From contig CAVSDJ010000008.1 in the NCBI GenBank assembly GCA_963726785.1, positions 1,116,001-1,180,000 on the forward strand: DNA of 64,000 nucleotides. Direction: 5' to 3'. This document shows, one piece after another, positions 44,779 to 52,825 of this stretch (position 1 is its first letter; every line of letters begins with the position of its first letter). This stretch comes from DATEKX01 sp963726785 (lineage in GTDB: Bacteria; Acidobacteriota; Blastocatellia; UBA7656). A program made the translations under genes and the position numbers. The notes under the pieces are model-generated. The model worked only from the letters and a program-made list of their open reading frames with translations, was not told the DNA's origin and did not search any database.

Positions 44779-45741
44779 TCAAGGAATCAAAACTATTTTG
44801 CCATAAGCGCCCGGTTCCATCACTGCCACATGAGCGCGCGGCGCTTCGGCGAGCGGTATCTCCTGACCGACAACGGGGCGAAGCGTTCCATTTTCAAGTC
44901 CTGCAAACAACGCCGCGTGAATGCTTGCCATCTCTTGCTCCGAAGCATTGAAAAGCGTCATCCCAAGTATAGCCGCGTCACGTCCCATCGCGTCACGCGG
45001 GTTGATCTCTATCGTCCCGCGACTGCCGATTACAACGACACGACCCGCTTGCGCAAGCGCGGTCAGGTCTTTGGCGAGATTAACATTCGCCAGCATCTCA
45101 AGAATCACGTCCACGCCGCGCCCCGATGTTAAGGCTTTGAGCTGATCGAAATAATCCGGCGCGCGATGATCGAGCACGTGATGCGCGCCCTGTTCTTTCA
45201 CAAGGTCGCGCCCCTTTTCGGTTCCGCCCGTCCCAATCACTTTCATTCCGGCAGCGCGCGCGAGTTGAACGCCTGCGATGCCGACTCCGCCGCTCGCGCC
45301 GTGAACCAAAACGGTTTCCCCTGCAATGGCTCGTGCCCGCTGGAAAAGCCCGCGATAAGCAGTCACATAAGGAACATTGACGGCAGCGCCTTGCGCGTAA
45401 GATACATTTTCAGGCAACAGATTCACCTGTGATTCATTGCACAACACCTGTTCGGCATAAGCGCCGGTGATCGTCCCTGAAGTGTAAACTCTGTCACCGA
45501 CCGCAACGCGCGTAACGCCTTCGCCGACTGCTTCGACATCGCCAGCCGCATCCATTCCCGGCGTGTAAGGCAGCGGCGGCTTTACCGCGTGCGCGCCTGC
45601 GCGGATGTAAGTGTCAACAGGATTTACGCCTGCGGCTTTCACTCGCACGACGACCTGGCCGGGGCCGGGTTTGAGGTCCGGCGCTTCTTCCAGTTTCATA
45701 ACCTCTGGCCCGCCTGTTTCGTGAACTCGAATCGCTTTCAT
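44779..45741 (-). CDS. zinc-free quinone reductase-type alcohol dehydrogenase (MDR family)
   Basis: A 320-residue MDR oxidoreductase resembling NADPH:quinone reductase/zeta-crystallin. GroES-like part with VRVKAAGVNPVDTYIRAGAH, then the Rossmann motif VLVHGASGGVGIAGVQLARA. The catalytic-zinc Cys and His pair is absent, as in the QOR group. ATG 45741 follows GGGAG at good spacing; the preceding TTG is less likely. Probably cotranscribed with the aldo/keto reductase, suggesting shared carbonyl or quinone detoxification (inference). Confidence 0.9.
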   Translation of the reverse strand: MKAIRVHETGGPEVMKLEEAPDLKPGPGQVVVRVKAAGVNPVDTYIRAGAHAVKPPLPYTPGMDAAGDVEAVGEGVTRVAVGDRVYTSGTITGAYAEQVLCNESQVNLLPENVSYAQGAAVNVPYVTAYRGLFQRARAIAGETVLVHGASGGVGIAGVQLARAAGMKVIGTGGTEKGRDLVKEQGAHHVLDHRAPDYFDQLKALTSGRGVDVILEMLANVNLAKDLTALAQAGRVVVIGSRGTIEINPRDAMGRDAAILGMTLFNASEQEMASIHAALFAGLENGTLRPVVGQEIPLAEAPRAHVAVMEPGAYGKIVLIP

Positions 45742-45771
45742 CAAATTCTCCCTTCTAGATCATAAAGTCGT

Positions 45772-45872
45772 ATTCACCGCAGAGACGCAGAGGACGCAGA
45801 GATTTCGCAGAGAATTTTATATTTGCTTATCCTCTGCGCCTCCTCTGCGCTCTCTGCGTCTCTGCGGTGAAT
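45772..45872. repeat. dispersed palindromic repeat, copy B (CACCGCAGAG family)
   Basis: Perfect 21-base arms (45772-45792, 45852-45872). The interior word TTTATATTTGCTTAT followed by CTCTGCG matches copy A at 33103 in the same orientation, and the left flank of the word here is the reverse complement of the right flank in copy A. The element seems to be a compound palindrome. Confidence 0.75.
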
Positions 45873-45899
45873 CTTTCTCTTAAACAATCTCGCATTAAA

Positions 45900-46547
45900 T
45901 TATTTGACGATTCTGAAATTAAAGCGAGGCGTTTCGAGAAGCCCCATCAGATTAAGCCAGATGGGCAGAAGCATCTCCGTGCCTCTGGCCGTAGTGATGT
46001 CGCCAAGATCAATGACCGACTTCCAGCCGAACCAGTCTTTCAATATTTCCGTCACCTTCGCTTTTGCGTCCGGGTCATTCCCGCTGACGAAGATGTCATG
46101 CTCTCCTGCTACAATCGAAGGGTTGACCATGACAGCGCAGTTCATCGTGTTGAGCGTCTTGACGACTTTTGCATCAGGGAAAGCTCTTTGAATCTGCTCG
46201 CCCAGCGAATCCGTATTGCAGACTGACAAAGACGGCGGCGCGTCTTTAGAAAAGACCAGAGCGTTTGCGCAATCAATCAAAATTTTATCTTTCAGGTTTT
46301 CAGTGCCCGCCTGATTCAAAGCTTCCATTGAAACAGTGCCTCCAGTGCAGTTGAAAACCAACTCACCGAAGGCGGCGGCATCGGCGAACGTCCCTTGCGA
46401 GGCGTTCGTTCCATTCGCCTTTACCCATTCGGCTGCTTTTTCATTGTCTGCCGAACGAGAACCCATTTTCACTTCATGACCTGATTCGACGAATTTCGAG
46501 CCGAGAGTACTGCCAACCATGCCGGTTCCTAAAATGCCGATTTTCAT
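45900..46547 (-). CDS. NAD(P)-binding oxidoreductase, F420-reductase-like
   Basis: A 215-residue Rossmann protein of the NADPH-dependent F420 reductase/6-phosphogluconate-like group: MKIGILGTGMVGSTLGSKFV (GxGxxG), the NADP-type loop MGSRSADNEKA, and the C-terminal IDLGDITTARGTEMLLPIWL. Many family members in organisms without F420 reduce other substrates. No other F420 gene is nearby, so the F420 role is doubtful. AAGGAGAC precedes the start. Confidence 0.85.
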   Translation of the reverse strand: MKIGILGTGMVGSTLGSKFVESGHEVKMGSRSADNEKAAEWVKANGTNASQGTFADAAAFGELVFNCTGGTVSMEALNQAGTENLKDKILIDCANALVFSKDAPPSLSVCNTDSLGEQIQRAFPDAKVVKTLNTMNCAVMVNPSIVAGEHDIFVSGNDPDAKAKVTEILKDWFGWKSVIDLGDITTARGTEMLLPIWLNLMGLLETPRFNFRIVK

Positions 46548-46717
46548 ATCGTCTCCTTTCTATTCGTAGCCCGACCGTAAGTGGATTGAAACATTATTTC
46601 TGGTATAGCACGCACAGATGAGCGTGTGAAGAAGGCACCCGGAAGTGGCGTAGTTACTTTTCAGTGCCATAGAGTTTTGTCAGTTCGGATTATCTGATAT
46701 TGTCTTTCGACTAACGC

Positions 46718-47419
46718 ATGGTCGAATCAAAGCAAATGAATTCCCTCTTCATCGTGTCGCTTCCGCGCTCGATGTCATCTCTGACTTATCACATCGCTCG
46801 CACTGTGCTCGGCCTGAATTTTCCTTCGTGGACCTCGGACGGCGAGATAATGAATGTTGATCGCTACGCGTTTTTCTCCGGGCCGACGCACGATACGGGA
46901 ATAAAATACACCGTCGAAGAAAATGATCCCGCGCTGTTTCAAACGATGACGGACTTTCTAAATCAAGTAACGGTCAGCAACGGATTTGCTTATAAAGATG
47001 TCATTCAGCCATTCGTGGTTTCGCAGTGGTTGAAGTCAACCGAGTTCCGCATTCTCAGAATCAAGCGTGATCTCGCGGATGTCGTTTACTCGATACTGGC
47101 CAAAGGGTGGCACTACCCGAAATCGGCGGCGCGCGCAGAGAAAGATTTGTTGGATTCGATCATCGAAGGAATCATACGCGCAGACCGTGCGATGGATACG
47201 CTAGAAGGAGAATTCGTGAACTACGATGATCTGGTCGCCGACGAGAGCGTGCTGCTCAACGGACTTTCGCGGTTATACCCGGAAGCCGTCCTGCACGGGT
47301 TTCAATTCAACCAGACGTTCCGCGACATCAGAGAGGCGGTCTTAGAGCGCAGGTCAACGGAGCAGTACAAAATGCTGAGTGAAAAAATTCAGCAGTCAAT
47401 CGAAGCAATCGAGATTTAA
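46718..47419 (+). CDS. sulfotransferase-like protein
   Basis: A 233-residue P-loop protein whose start FIVSLPRSMSSLTYHIART resembles the PAPS 5'-phosphosulfate loop of sulfotransferases. The 3'-phosphate site is likely ILRIKRDLADVVYSILAKGW (an Arg-Asp followed by Ser, as in RDPRDxxxS). It would transfer sulfate from PAPS to an unknown acceptor. Two small genes follow on the same strand, so the acceptor might be a peptide or a glycan (speculative). Confidence 0.72.
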   Translation: MVESKQMNSLFIVSLPRSMSSLTYHIARTVLGLNFPSWTSDGEIMNVDRYAFFSGPTHDTGIKYTVEENDPALFQTMTDFLNQVTVSNGFAYKDVIQPFVVSQWLKSTEFRILRIKRDLADVVYSILAKGWHYPKSAARAEKDLLDSIIEGIIRADRAMDTLEGEFVNYDDLVADESVLLNGLSRLYPEAVLHGFQFNQTFRDIREAVLERRSTEQYKMLSEKIQQSIEAIEI

Positions 47420-47461
47420 CAATTTTTTAAAATTTTTTGCCTGACTTTTCACGCTCCGCGC

Positions 47462-47490
47462 TTTCACAAATTTAGAGCATAGATTATAAT
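47462..47490 (+). promoter_or_regulatory. candidate promoter for the small paralogue pair
   Basis: TTTCAC (47462-47467), a 17-base spacer and a perfect TATAAT (47485-47490). It lies about 165 bases before the first small gene, leaving a long leader with a small hairpin (CTTTCGT ... ACGAAAG). The -35 box is weak. Confidence 0.4.
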
Positions 47491-47656
47491 CGGCACACTT
47501 TCGTGCTTGTGACGAAAGCTCCCCAGGGAAAGCATTTTCAAAACTTCAGACATGGAGTTGAACCGGGTATCACAGTGCCGTAAGAGCAAGCAAAAGCTGA
47601 TTGCAATTGCGGTGTATTCTTAAAACCCTTGTAGCTCAAATCTAAGGAGAAAGACG

Positions 47657-47926
47657 ATGGGTGGCAAAATAACTGTAACCAATTTTTCGGAAAACGAACT
47701 GAGCGTAAATATCACTCAGAACAACCAGCCCAATGCGGTGCCCCTAGCTTCCGGTTATTTAAATGTAGGCCAGACAAGCGGCTTTGTAGTCAGCGGCTCT
47801 AACCTATACGAGGTCATTTTCTCCGCAGTCGGATCGAACGCGATTTCAGCAAAGGGCGTCACGCCTAATTCCATAGTCGAACTCGCGATCACCGATGCGA
47901 CAACCGAGGGCGATACCAACGAGTAA
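47657..47926 (+). CDS. small beta-rich protein, paralogue 1
   Basis: An 89-residue protein without signal peptide or cysteine, beginning MGGKITVTNFSENELSVNIT. The spacing of hydrophobic residues predicts a small beta-sandwich. I do not recognise the family. It shares GKITVTN, LASG, VSGxNLYxVxF and an acidic C-terminus with the next gene. A strong AAGGAGA lies before the ATG, so it is likely well expressed. It is between a sulfotransferase-like gene and a convergent GT4 gene. Confidence 0.7.
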   Translation: MGGKITVTNFSENELSVNITQNNQPNAVPLASGYLNVGQTSGFVVSGSNLYEVIFSAVGSNAISAKGVTPNSIVELAITDATTEGDTNE

Positions 47927-47959
47927 GACTTACCACAGAGCAAACAAAGGAGACTGACC

Positions 47960-48223
47960 ATGGCTAGCGGTAAAATAACAGTAACGAACAATACCCAGAA
48001 TTCTGTTTGGTGCAATATAAACGGAGAGGGTAATACTAACGTATTGGCCTCAGGAACACTTCTCTCGAAGCAGAGCGATGATTATCCAGTCAGCGGGTTC
48101 AATCTATATCAGGTTAATTTCTATCCTGTGATCAGTGGCGTTATCGGCGCGACAAATGTTCCTCTTAATGGGCAGATCGTATTTTCTGTTAATAGCGACA
48201 GCGGGAAGGTTGCCGACGAGTAA
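47960..48223 (+). CDS. small beta-rich protein, paralogue 2
   Basis: An 87-residue tandem paralogue of the preceding protein (GKITVTNNTQNSVWCNINGE, PVSGFNLYQVNFYPV), 33 bases downstream. It has one cysteine. AAAGGAGA precedes the ATG. The pair has clearly diverged, with conserved ends and turns, which implies selection on fold and not recent duplication. Function unknown. Confidence 0.7.
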   Translation: MASGKITVTNNTQNSVWCNINGEGNTNVLASGTLLSKQSDDYPVSGFNLYQVNFYPVISGVIGATNVPLNGQIVFSVNSDSGKVADE

Positions 48224-48255
48224 ACGCTTTATCGCTGGCAACCGAGCAGGTTTCG

Positions 48256-49503
48256 TTATTGATTGAGCAGTTGCTGGAACAACTCGTCCCACTGCTCCGC
48301 AATACGGTTCCAGTTGTACTCAGGGCGCGTAGCATTGCGATAAGCGGCTTCCGACATTCTGCGAAGATGGTCTGGGTTTTCGTAGAGCCGCTCTAGCGCG
48401 TCGGCGACGCTTTCGGGCGAAACGTATTTCGCTTCCGTCAAGACTCTCTCCGTAGTCAGCGTGAAGACAGGCTCCAACAGTTCAGCCGCTCCCTGCCATA
48501 GCTCTTCGCACGAAGTATGGCGCGGCACGATTTGCGCCGCGCCAGTCGCCGCATGTTCAAAACTTATAAGCCCCCAGCCTTCTCCCGTAGATGTATTGAT
48601 TCCTACTTCACAGGCGTTGTAGATCAAATTCAATCTCTCGACGGAATCGGCAGGAACGTCTTTGCTCATGTTGCTTATAATCAATCGGCCTTCCAGGTCG
48701 TACCTCTTCGCAAGTGTGACCAGGTTCCAGCCTACATCTTCCGAACCCATGTGAAGATAAAGTTTCACGTTGTCCGGTTTGTTCTCCGCAAAAAGCGCAA
48801 AGCCTTTCATCGTGATCTCGATTCGTTTTCTCGGCTGATTCCGGTTCGCGTTGAGCACGATGAATGACTTCATAAAATCTTCGGTATTGGGCAGAAGTTT
48901 TTTCTTAGCTCTGAACCTCCCCGTCACAACTCCATCAGTAGAGCTTTCATCCGCGTAAGGGTAAAACAAGCTCGTATCTACGCCGTGAGGAATCACGCTG
49001 ATTGGCGGCGGCGCAAATTCCGGCTCATCTCGTTTGATGACATCAATCGTTTGCTCTAAGACTCGCTTGCCGAATTGATTGTATGCGACCAGTTCATCAA
49101 CAGCGCATATAGGTTTGACGATATCGGGATCGAGCGGCCCTCCGTCAACTGGAAAGTACATCACTGTTTTTACAAGGCCTTTGTACTTTTCCAGCACAGG
49201 CATGTAAGTGCTCAGTATCCACACGTCGTTGATGAAAAAAACGAGCTTCGGTTTTATCTTTTCAATAAGCGGCTGCAAACGGCTTACGCCATAGACATCG
49301 CCTCCAAGTCGCGCTACGTAAATTTTCCAATCAGCCGTATGCGGGTCGCCAAAATAATTGATGCCGAGATGATGAACATCGTATTTATCTTTCAGTCTAT
49401 CGAGCACGCTATGCAAGACCCTGGCAAATCCTGTGGATGCCACCGCGTCTCCGACTATTAAAACAGACACTCGCCTGTCAGCAGTTCTCAGTTCTTTAGC
49501 CAT
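48256..49503 (-). CDS. GT4-type glycosyltransferase
   Basis: A 415-residue GT-B glycosyltransferase. N-terminal domain start SVLIVGDAVASTGFARVLHS, hinge region ISVIPHGVDTSLFYPY, and C-terminal donor-binding domain with VGINTSTGEGWGLISFEHAA, the E-x7-E motif of family 4. It is soluble or peripheral and would add a sugar from a nucleotide-sugar. It is convergent with the small paralogue pair, so co-regulation is not shown. Confidence 0.87.
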   Translation of the reverse strand: MAKELRTADRRVSVLIVGDAVASTGFARVLHSVLDRLKDKYDVHHLGINYFGDPHTADWKIYVARLGGDVYGVSRLQPLIEKIKPKLVFFINDVWILSTYMPVLEKYKGLVKTVMYFPVDGGPLDPDIVKPICAVDELVAYNQFGKRVLEQTIDVIKRDEPEFAPPPISVIPHGVDTSLFYPYADESSTDGVVTGRFRAKKKLLPNTEDFMKSFIVLNANRNQPRKRIEITMKGFALFAENKPDNVKLYLHMGSEDVGWNLVTLAKRYDLEGRLIISNMSKDVPADSVERLNLIYNACEVGINTSTGEGWGLISFEHAATGAAQIVPRHTSCEELWQGAAELLEPVFTLTTERVLTEAKYVSPESVADALERLYENPDHLRRMSEAAYRNATRPEYNWNRIAEQWDELFQQLLNQ

Positions 49504-49618
49504 AAAGTTTGTGATTGAGCCATCGCTCGAAATTTAAATATAAGATGAAGCAGGCGGTTTTGGAAATCCCGCGCTTATCGGTGATATAGTAACTGGAACT
49601 TTTAACGGAGATGCTGCG

Positions 49619-50011
49619 ATGAAACGAAGACAGACAAACTGCCCGGCTGAGATAACGCTTGCGGTGATAGGCGGAAGATGGAAGACGCTTTTGCTTTATC
49701 ACCTGTTTCAAGGCGTGAAGCGATTCTCTGAATTGCAGCGCGCTACGGTGGGCATTACGCAGAAGATGCTCACTCAGCAACTGCGCGAGATGGAGCGCGA
49801 CGGGCTGGTTCACCGCGAAGTCTACCCGGAAGTCCCGCCGAAGGTTGAATATTCGCTCACCCCTCTGGGCATTAGCCTTGAGCCGGTCGTAGGTGCGATG
49901 TGCGAATGGGGCAGCAAGTACAAAGAAGGAAAGTTTAATCAGGACGCACTTGAGCCATACGTAGTCGAACTGGCCGCAAGACAGAGCAACAAGCTCACGC
50001 AGCATAAGTGA
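49619..50011 (+). CDS. HxlR-family transcriptional regulator
   Basis: A 130-residue winged-helix regulator. The HxlR pattern is clear: NCPAEITLAVIGGRWKTLLL, then FSELQRATVGITQKMLTQQL (recognition helix), then YSLTPLGISLEPVVGAMCEW. The Cys at position 8 is the one used by redox- or electrophile-sensing members (inference). GGAGA precedes the ATG. It is divergent from the GT4 gene, with 115 bases between. Confidence 0.9.
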   Translation: MKRRQTNCPAEITLAVIGGRWKTLLLYHLFQGVKRFSELQRATVGITQKMLTQQLREMERDGLVHREVYPEVPPKVEYSLTPLGISLEPVVGAMCEWGSKYKEGKFNQDALEPYVVELAARQSNKLTQHK

Positions 50012-50111
50012 AAGCTAGACGCCTGCGAGCCGAGTTTATTGCACGCACTGTTCAGCTTTGATAAATTTCTGATGTAGGTAACAACGTTGTTTAGCGCGAG
50101 GAGGTGGTTCA

Positions 50112-50321
50112 ATGAGTGTGACAGAAATTCAATACATATCTGACGAAAGCGGCGTCACTGTTGGAGTAATTATCCCTATAGAATTATGGCGTGAGATCGA
50201 ATCGGAAAGAGAAACAGCTTACCTGCTGAAGAGTGAAAATATGAAGCAACGTCTTTTGGAAGCAAAGGATCGTCAAGATGGAATCTCCTTAGAGGAGGCT
50301 CGTGAGAAACTTAGAGTTTGA
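50112..50321 (+). CDS. type II antitoxin, Phd/YefM-like
   Basis: A 69-residue antitoxin. The first half (VTEIQYISDESGVTVGVIIP) would form the DNA-binding domain; the C-terminal half (LEAKDRQDGISLEEAREKLR) is the toxin-wrapping helix typical of the YefM/RelB group. It overlaps the toxin gene by 20 bases, as is usual, and should repress its own operon. GGAGGTGG precedes the ATG. Confidence 0.85.
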   Translation: MSVTEIQYISDESGVTVGVIIPIELWREIESERETAYLLKSENMKQRLLEAKDRQDGISLEEAREKLRV

Positions 50322-50559
50322 CGTTGCTAGTTTTGAAGATTTGGCTTGGTGGGTTGGACAAGACCGCAAGAAGGCGTTACGTATTATCAAGCTAATCTTA
50401 GAGGTTCAGAAAGACCCATTTCATGGAATCGGTAAGCCAGAACCATTGAAACACGAACTGGCTGGTTGCTGGTCAAGACGAATAGACGAAGAGCATAGAC
50501 TTGTATACCAAGTAACAGAGAGCAAAATCAGAATACTCGCCTGTAGGTATCATTATTGA
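50302..50559 (+). CDS. Txe/YoeB family mRNA interferase toxin
   Basis: An 85-residue RelE-fold toxin that cleaves mRNA at the ribosome. The Txe/YoeB signature is strong: ASFEDLAWWVGQDRKKALRI, DPFHGIGKPEPLKHELAGCW, RRIDEEHRLVYQV and the C-terminal CRYHY with the catalytic His/Tyr. The start is the GTG at 50302 inside the antitoxin gene, so translation is coupled. Confidence 0.92.
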   Translation: MRNLEFDVASFEDLAWWVGQDRKKALRIIKLILEVQKDPFHGIGKPEPLKHELAGCWSRRIDEEHRLVYQVTESKIRILACRYHY

Positions 50560-50660
50560 CTTCCCTATAAGCGCAGTGTGCGAGATTCTTATCGCTTCAG
50601 ATGTAAGGTCGTTATCAGCTTAAACCATAGCAGTATCGCCAAACGAAATAACAACTGGCG

Positions 50661-51641
50661 TCACACCGCAACGAGCATCGCTTCCATTGCAAGCTGGCGA
50701 TTGATGTTGCGCGGGAGGTTCTGCAAGACTTGCTCTACGCTAGCGGCCCATTCGATTATCTGCTCAACCGTAGTCGTCTCGGTGATTCGTTCAAGCCGCT
50801 TGGCGGCATCCGCATTTGTCAGTCGCTCGGCAGGCTCGCCTAACTTCAAATGAAACAGATCGGCAAGCAATACCATCAACACGTCGAGATGGTTTTCAAA
50901 CTCAAGCTTTTCAAGCTTGCGCCCAAGGTGTTCTGCCGCGCTCATCAGCTTGATCGTGTCGCGCGTGATGGCGAGCGATTCAATAATTTCCAACATCATG
51001 CCGCGCTGTTCGCGATAAACTCCGAGATCAATTTCGAGAGCGCGACCAATACTGCCGCGCGACAGCCTCGAAAGCATTCGCGTCTCTTCAGCGGGCCGCT
51101 TGTAGTTCGTTTTCAGGTATGACTCAAGTTCAAGGTCTGCGAGCGGCGCAAAGCTCAACATCTGGCAGCGCGAGCGAATCGTTTCAAGCAGCGCGTAAGG
51201 CTTCGACGTGACGAGCACGAGCAGAGTGGTTTCCGGCGGCTCTTCGAGGACTTTCAGAATCGAGTTTGCCGCTTGCTGGTTCAACCGGTCTGCTTCGTCA
51301 ATGATGTAAACGCGGCGGCGGCCATCGTAAGGACGGTATTGCGCCTTTTCAGACATCTCTCGCATCTGGCTGATTTTGATGAACTGGCCCTCGGGCGAAA
51401 TCGTTTCGACGTCAACGTGCTCGCCCGCTGCGACCTTGCGACAGTTGACGCACTCGCCGCAGGCATCGCCGTCTTTCGGGCGCTGGCAATTGACCGCCTG
51501 AGCCAGAGCAAGCGCGAACTGGCGTTTACCTACGCCTTGCTGCCCTGCCATTATCAAACCCTGACCGATACGGCCTTCGGCAACTGCGCGCTTGAGCAGT
51601 CTCTTTATTCTTTCGTTTCCAACAAGCGATGAGAAAGGCAC
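50661..51641 (-). CDS. holB: DNA polymerase III delta' subunit
   Basis: Clamp-loader subunit, 326 residues. AAA+ features: GQQGVGKRQFALALAQAVNC, the zinc-binding CGECVNC, IIDEADRLNQQAANSILKVL and SRCQ. The C-terminal collar domain is helical. The GTG at 51641 (M-PFSSLVGNERIKRLL) is the family start. An upstream in-frame extension to 51848 is antisense to the neighbouring gene and has no resemblance to HolB. Divergent from the SpoIIM-like gene, with only 47 bases between starts. Confidence 0.9.
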   Translation of the reverse strand: MPFSSLVGNERIKRLLKRAVAEGRIGQGLIMAGQQGVGKRQFALALAQAVNCQRPKDGDACGECVNCRKVAAGEHVDVETISPEGQFIKISQMREMSEKAQYRPYDGRRRVYIIDEADRLNQQAANSILKVLEEPPETTLLVLVTSKPYALLETIRSRCQMLSFAPLADLELESYLKTNYKRPAEETRMLSRLSRGSIGRALEIDLGVYREQRGMMLEIIESLAITRDTIKLMSAAEHLGRKLEKLEFENHLDVLMVLLADLFHLKLGEPAERLTNADAAKRLERITETTTVEQIIEWAASVEQVLQNLPRNINRQLAMEAMLVAV

Positions 51642-51688
51642 AACCGAATTGTAGCAGTTCACGCCCCCCGCGTGGTAATCTACTGATC

Positions 51689-52645
51689 GTGCTGAAGAAC
51701 TTTCTGGAATCAAGGCTCGAAATGTGGAAGCGGCTGGAAGAATTGACGGCTCGCGTGTCGCGGTTTCGATTGAGGACCCTGTCGGGCGCAGAGGTGCGCG
51801 AGTTCGGGCGCCTCTACCGTCGCACGGCGGCTGATCTTGCAATCGCACGCGAAGAGGTGCGCGACCAGCGACTCGTGAATTATCTCAATCACCTCGTAGG
51901 CCGCGCGCACGGCGCAATTTATCGCAGCGAATCCTCGGGCTTCGGCGTATTTCTGGATTTTTTCCGCTACGAATTCCCCGCCGTATTCAGAAAAACGTTC
52001 CGCTATACTCTCACATCATTTTTGCTGTTCATACTCTCAGCGGCGTTCGCCTGGGGTGCGTGCTTTGTCGATGAAGGCTTTGCAGACCAGGTTGCGCCTC
52101 GCTTGAGGCAGGACATCGCCGCCCATCACAACTGGACTGAATCGGTGAACGAAGCAAATCCCATCGCATCAACGTCAATTCAGACTAACAATATCTATGT
52201 AACTTTTCTCGCATTTGCCGGAGGCGTGCTTATCGGGCTTGGAACCATTTGGGTCTTGATTCAAAACGGGCTGCTGCTTGGGATGGTGATGGGGCTGTGC
52301 GTGAAGTATAAGTTCTGGGAGATTCCAACATTCGTTTCGGCGCATGGCGTGATCGAGTTGACTGCGATCTTCATAGCCGGAGGCGGAGGGTTGATGATAG
52401 GCAAAGCGTTATTGATGCCGGGCGATCTCAGGCGGATTGATGCGCTGGTGACGAACGGATTGCAGGCGGTCAAATTGATAATGGGATGCATACCGATGCT
52501 TTTGATTGCGGGACTCATCGAAGGTTTCATCTCGCCCGCTCACATACCTTCGGCAATCAAGTTCACTATATCAGGCATGAGCGCGCTTGCGATGACGGCC
52601 TATTTTGTCAAACCGGACAGGCGGGAACTGAAGGCGGAAGCATAA
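51689..52645 (+). CDS. SpoIIM-like (stage II sporulation protein M family) membrane protein
   Basis: A 318-residue integral membrane protein. Cytoplasmic N-terminal helices (WKRLEELTARVSRFRLRTLS) precede a first span (FLLFILSAAFAWGACFVDEG) and about four more, including FLAFAGGVLIGLGTIWVLIQ and the conserved HGVIELTAIFIAGGGGLMIG. In spore formers SpoIIM joins SpoIID and SpoIIP. In non-sporulating phyla the family is widespread, often near moxR-DUF58 operons such as the one at 56.4-59.2 kb. GTG 51689 is the likely start. Confidence 0.85.
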   Translation: MLKNFLESRLEMWKRLEELTARVSRFRLRTLSGAEVREFGRLYRRTAADLAIAREEVRDQRLVNYLNHLVGRAHGAIYRSESSGFGVFLDFFRYEFPAVFRKTFRYTLTSFLLFILSAAFAWGACFVDEGFADQVAPRLRQDIAAHHNWTESVNEANPIASTSIQTNNIYVTFLAFAGGVLIGLGTIWVLIQNGLLLGMVMGLCVKYKFWEIPTFVSAHGVIELTAIFIAGGGGLMIGKALLMPGDLRRIDALVTNGLQAVKLIMGCIPMLLIAGLIEGFISPAHIPSAIKFTISGMSALAMTAYFVKPDRRELKAEA

Positions 52646-52825
52646 ATCACGCTGCGCGAGCCGAAGCTTTCGCAAAGTTCCGGCAACAGCATTAAGCTTA
52701 TTCCGATTATTTGAAGTTAGAAAAAAGCGTGTAAAATCATCGCTTCTCCTCACCTGATGACGACGGTAACATCTTGCCCGCAGCCCAGTGACAGACAACC
52801 CAATAACCGCTTTGTGGAGGAAAAA

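Noticed and set aside
45900..46547. Evidence of F420 metabolism
   Set aside because: Only the Rossmann family match is present; no F420 biosynthesis or other F420 enzyme is in the window.
51641..51848. N-terminal extension of the HolB frame
   Set aside because: The extra 69 codons are antisense to the SpoIIM-like gene and do not resemble HolB; the GTG at 51641 gives the normal start.
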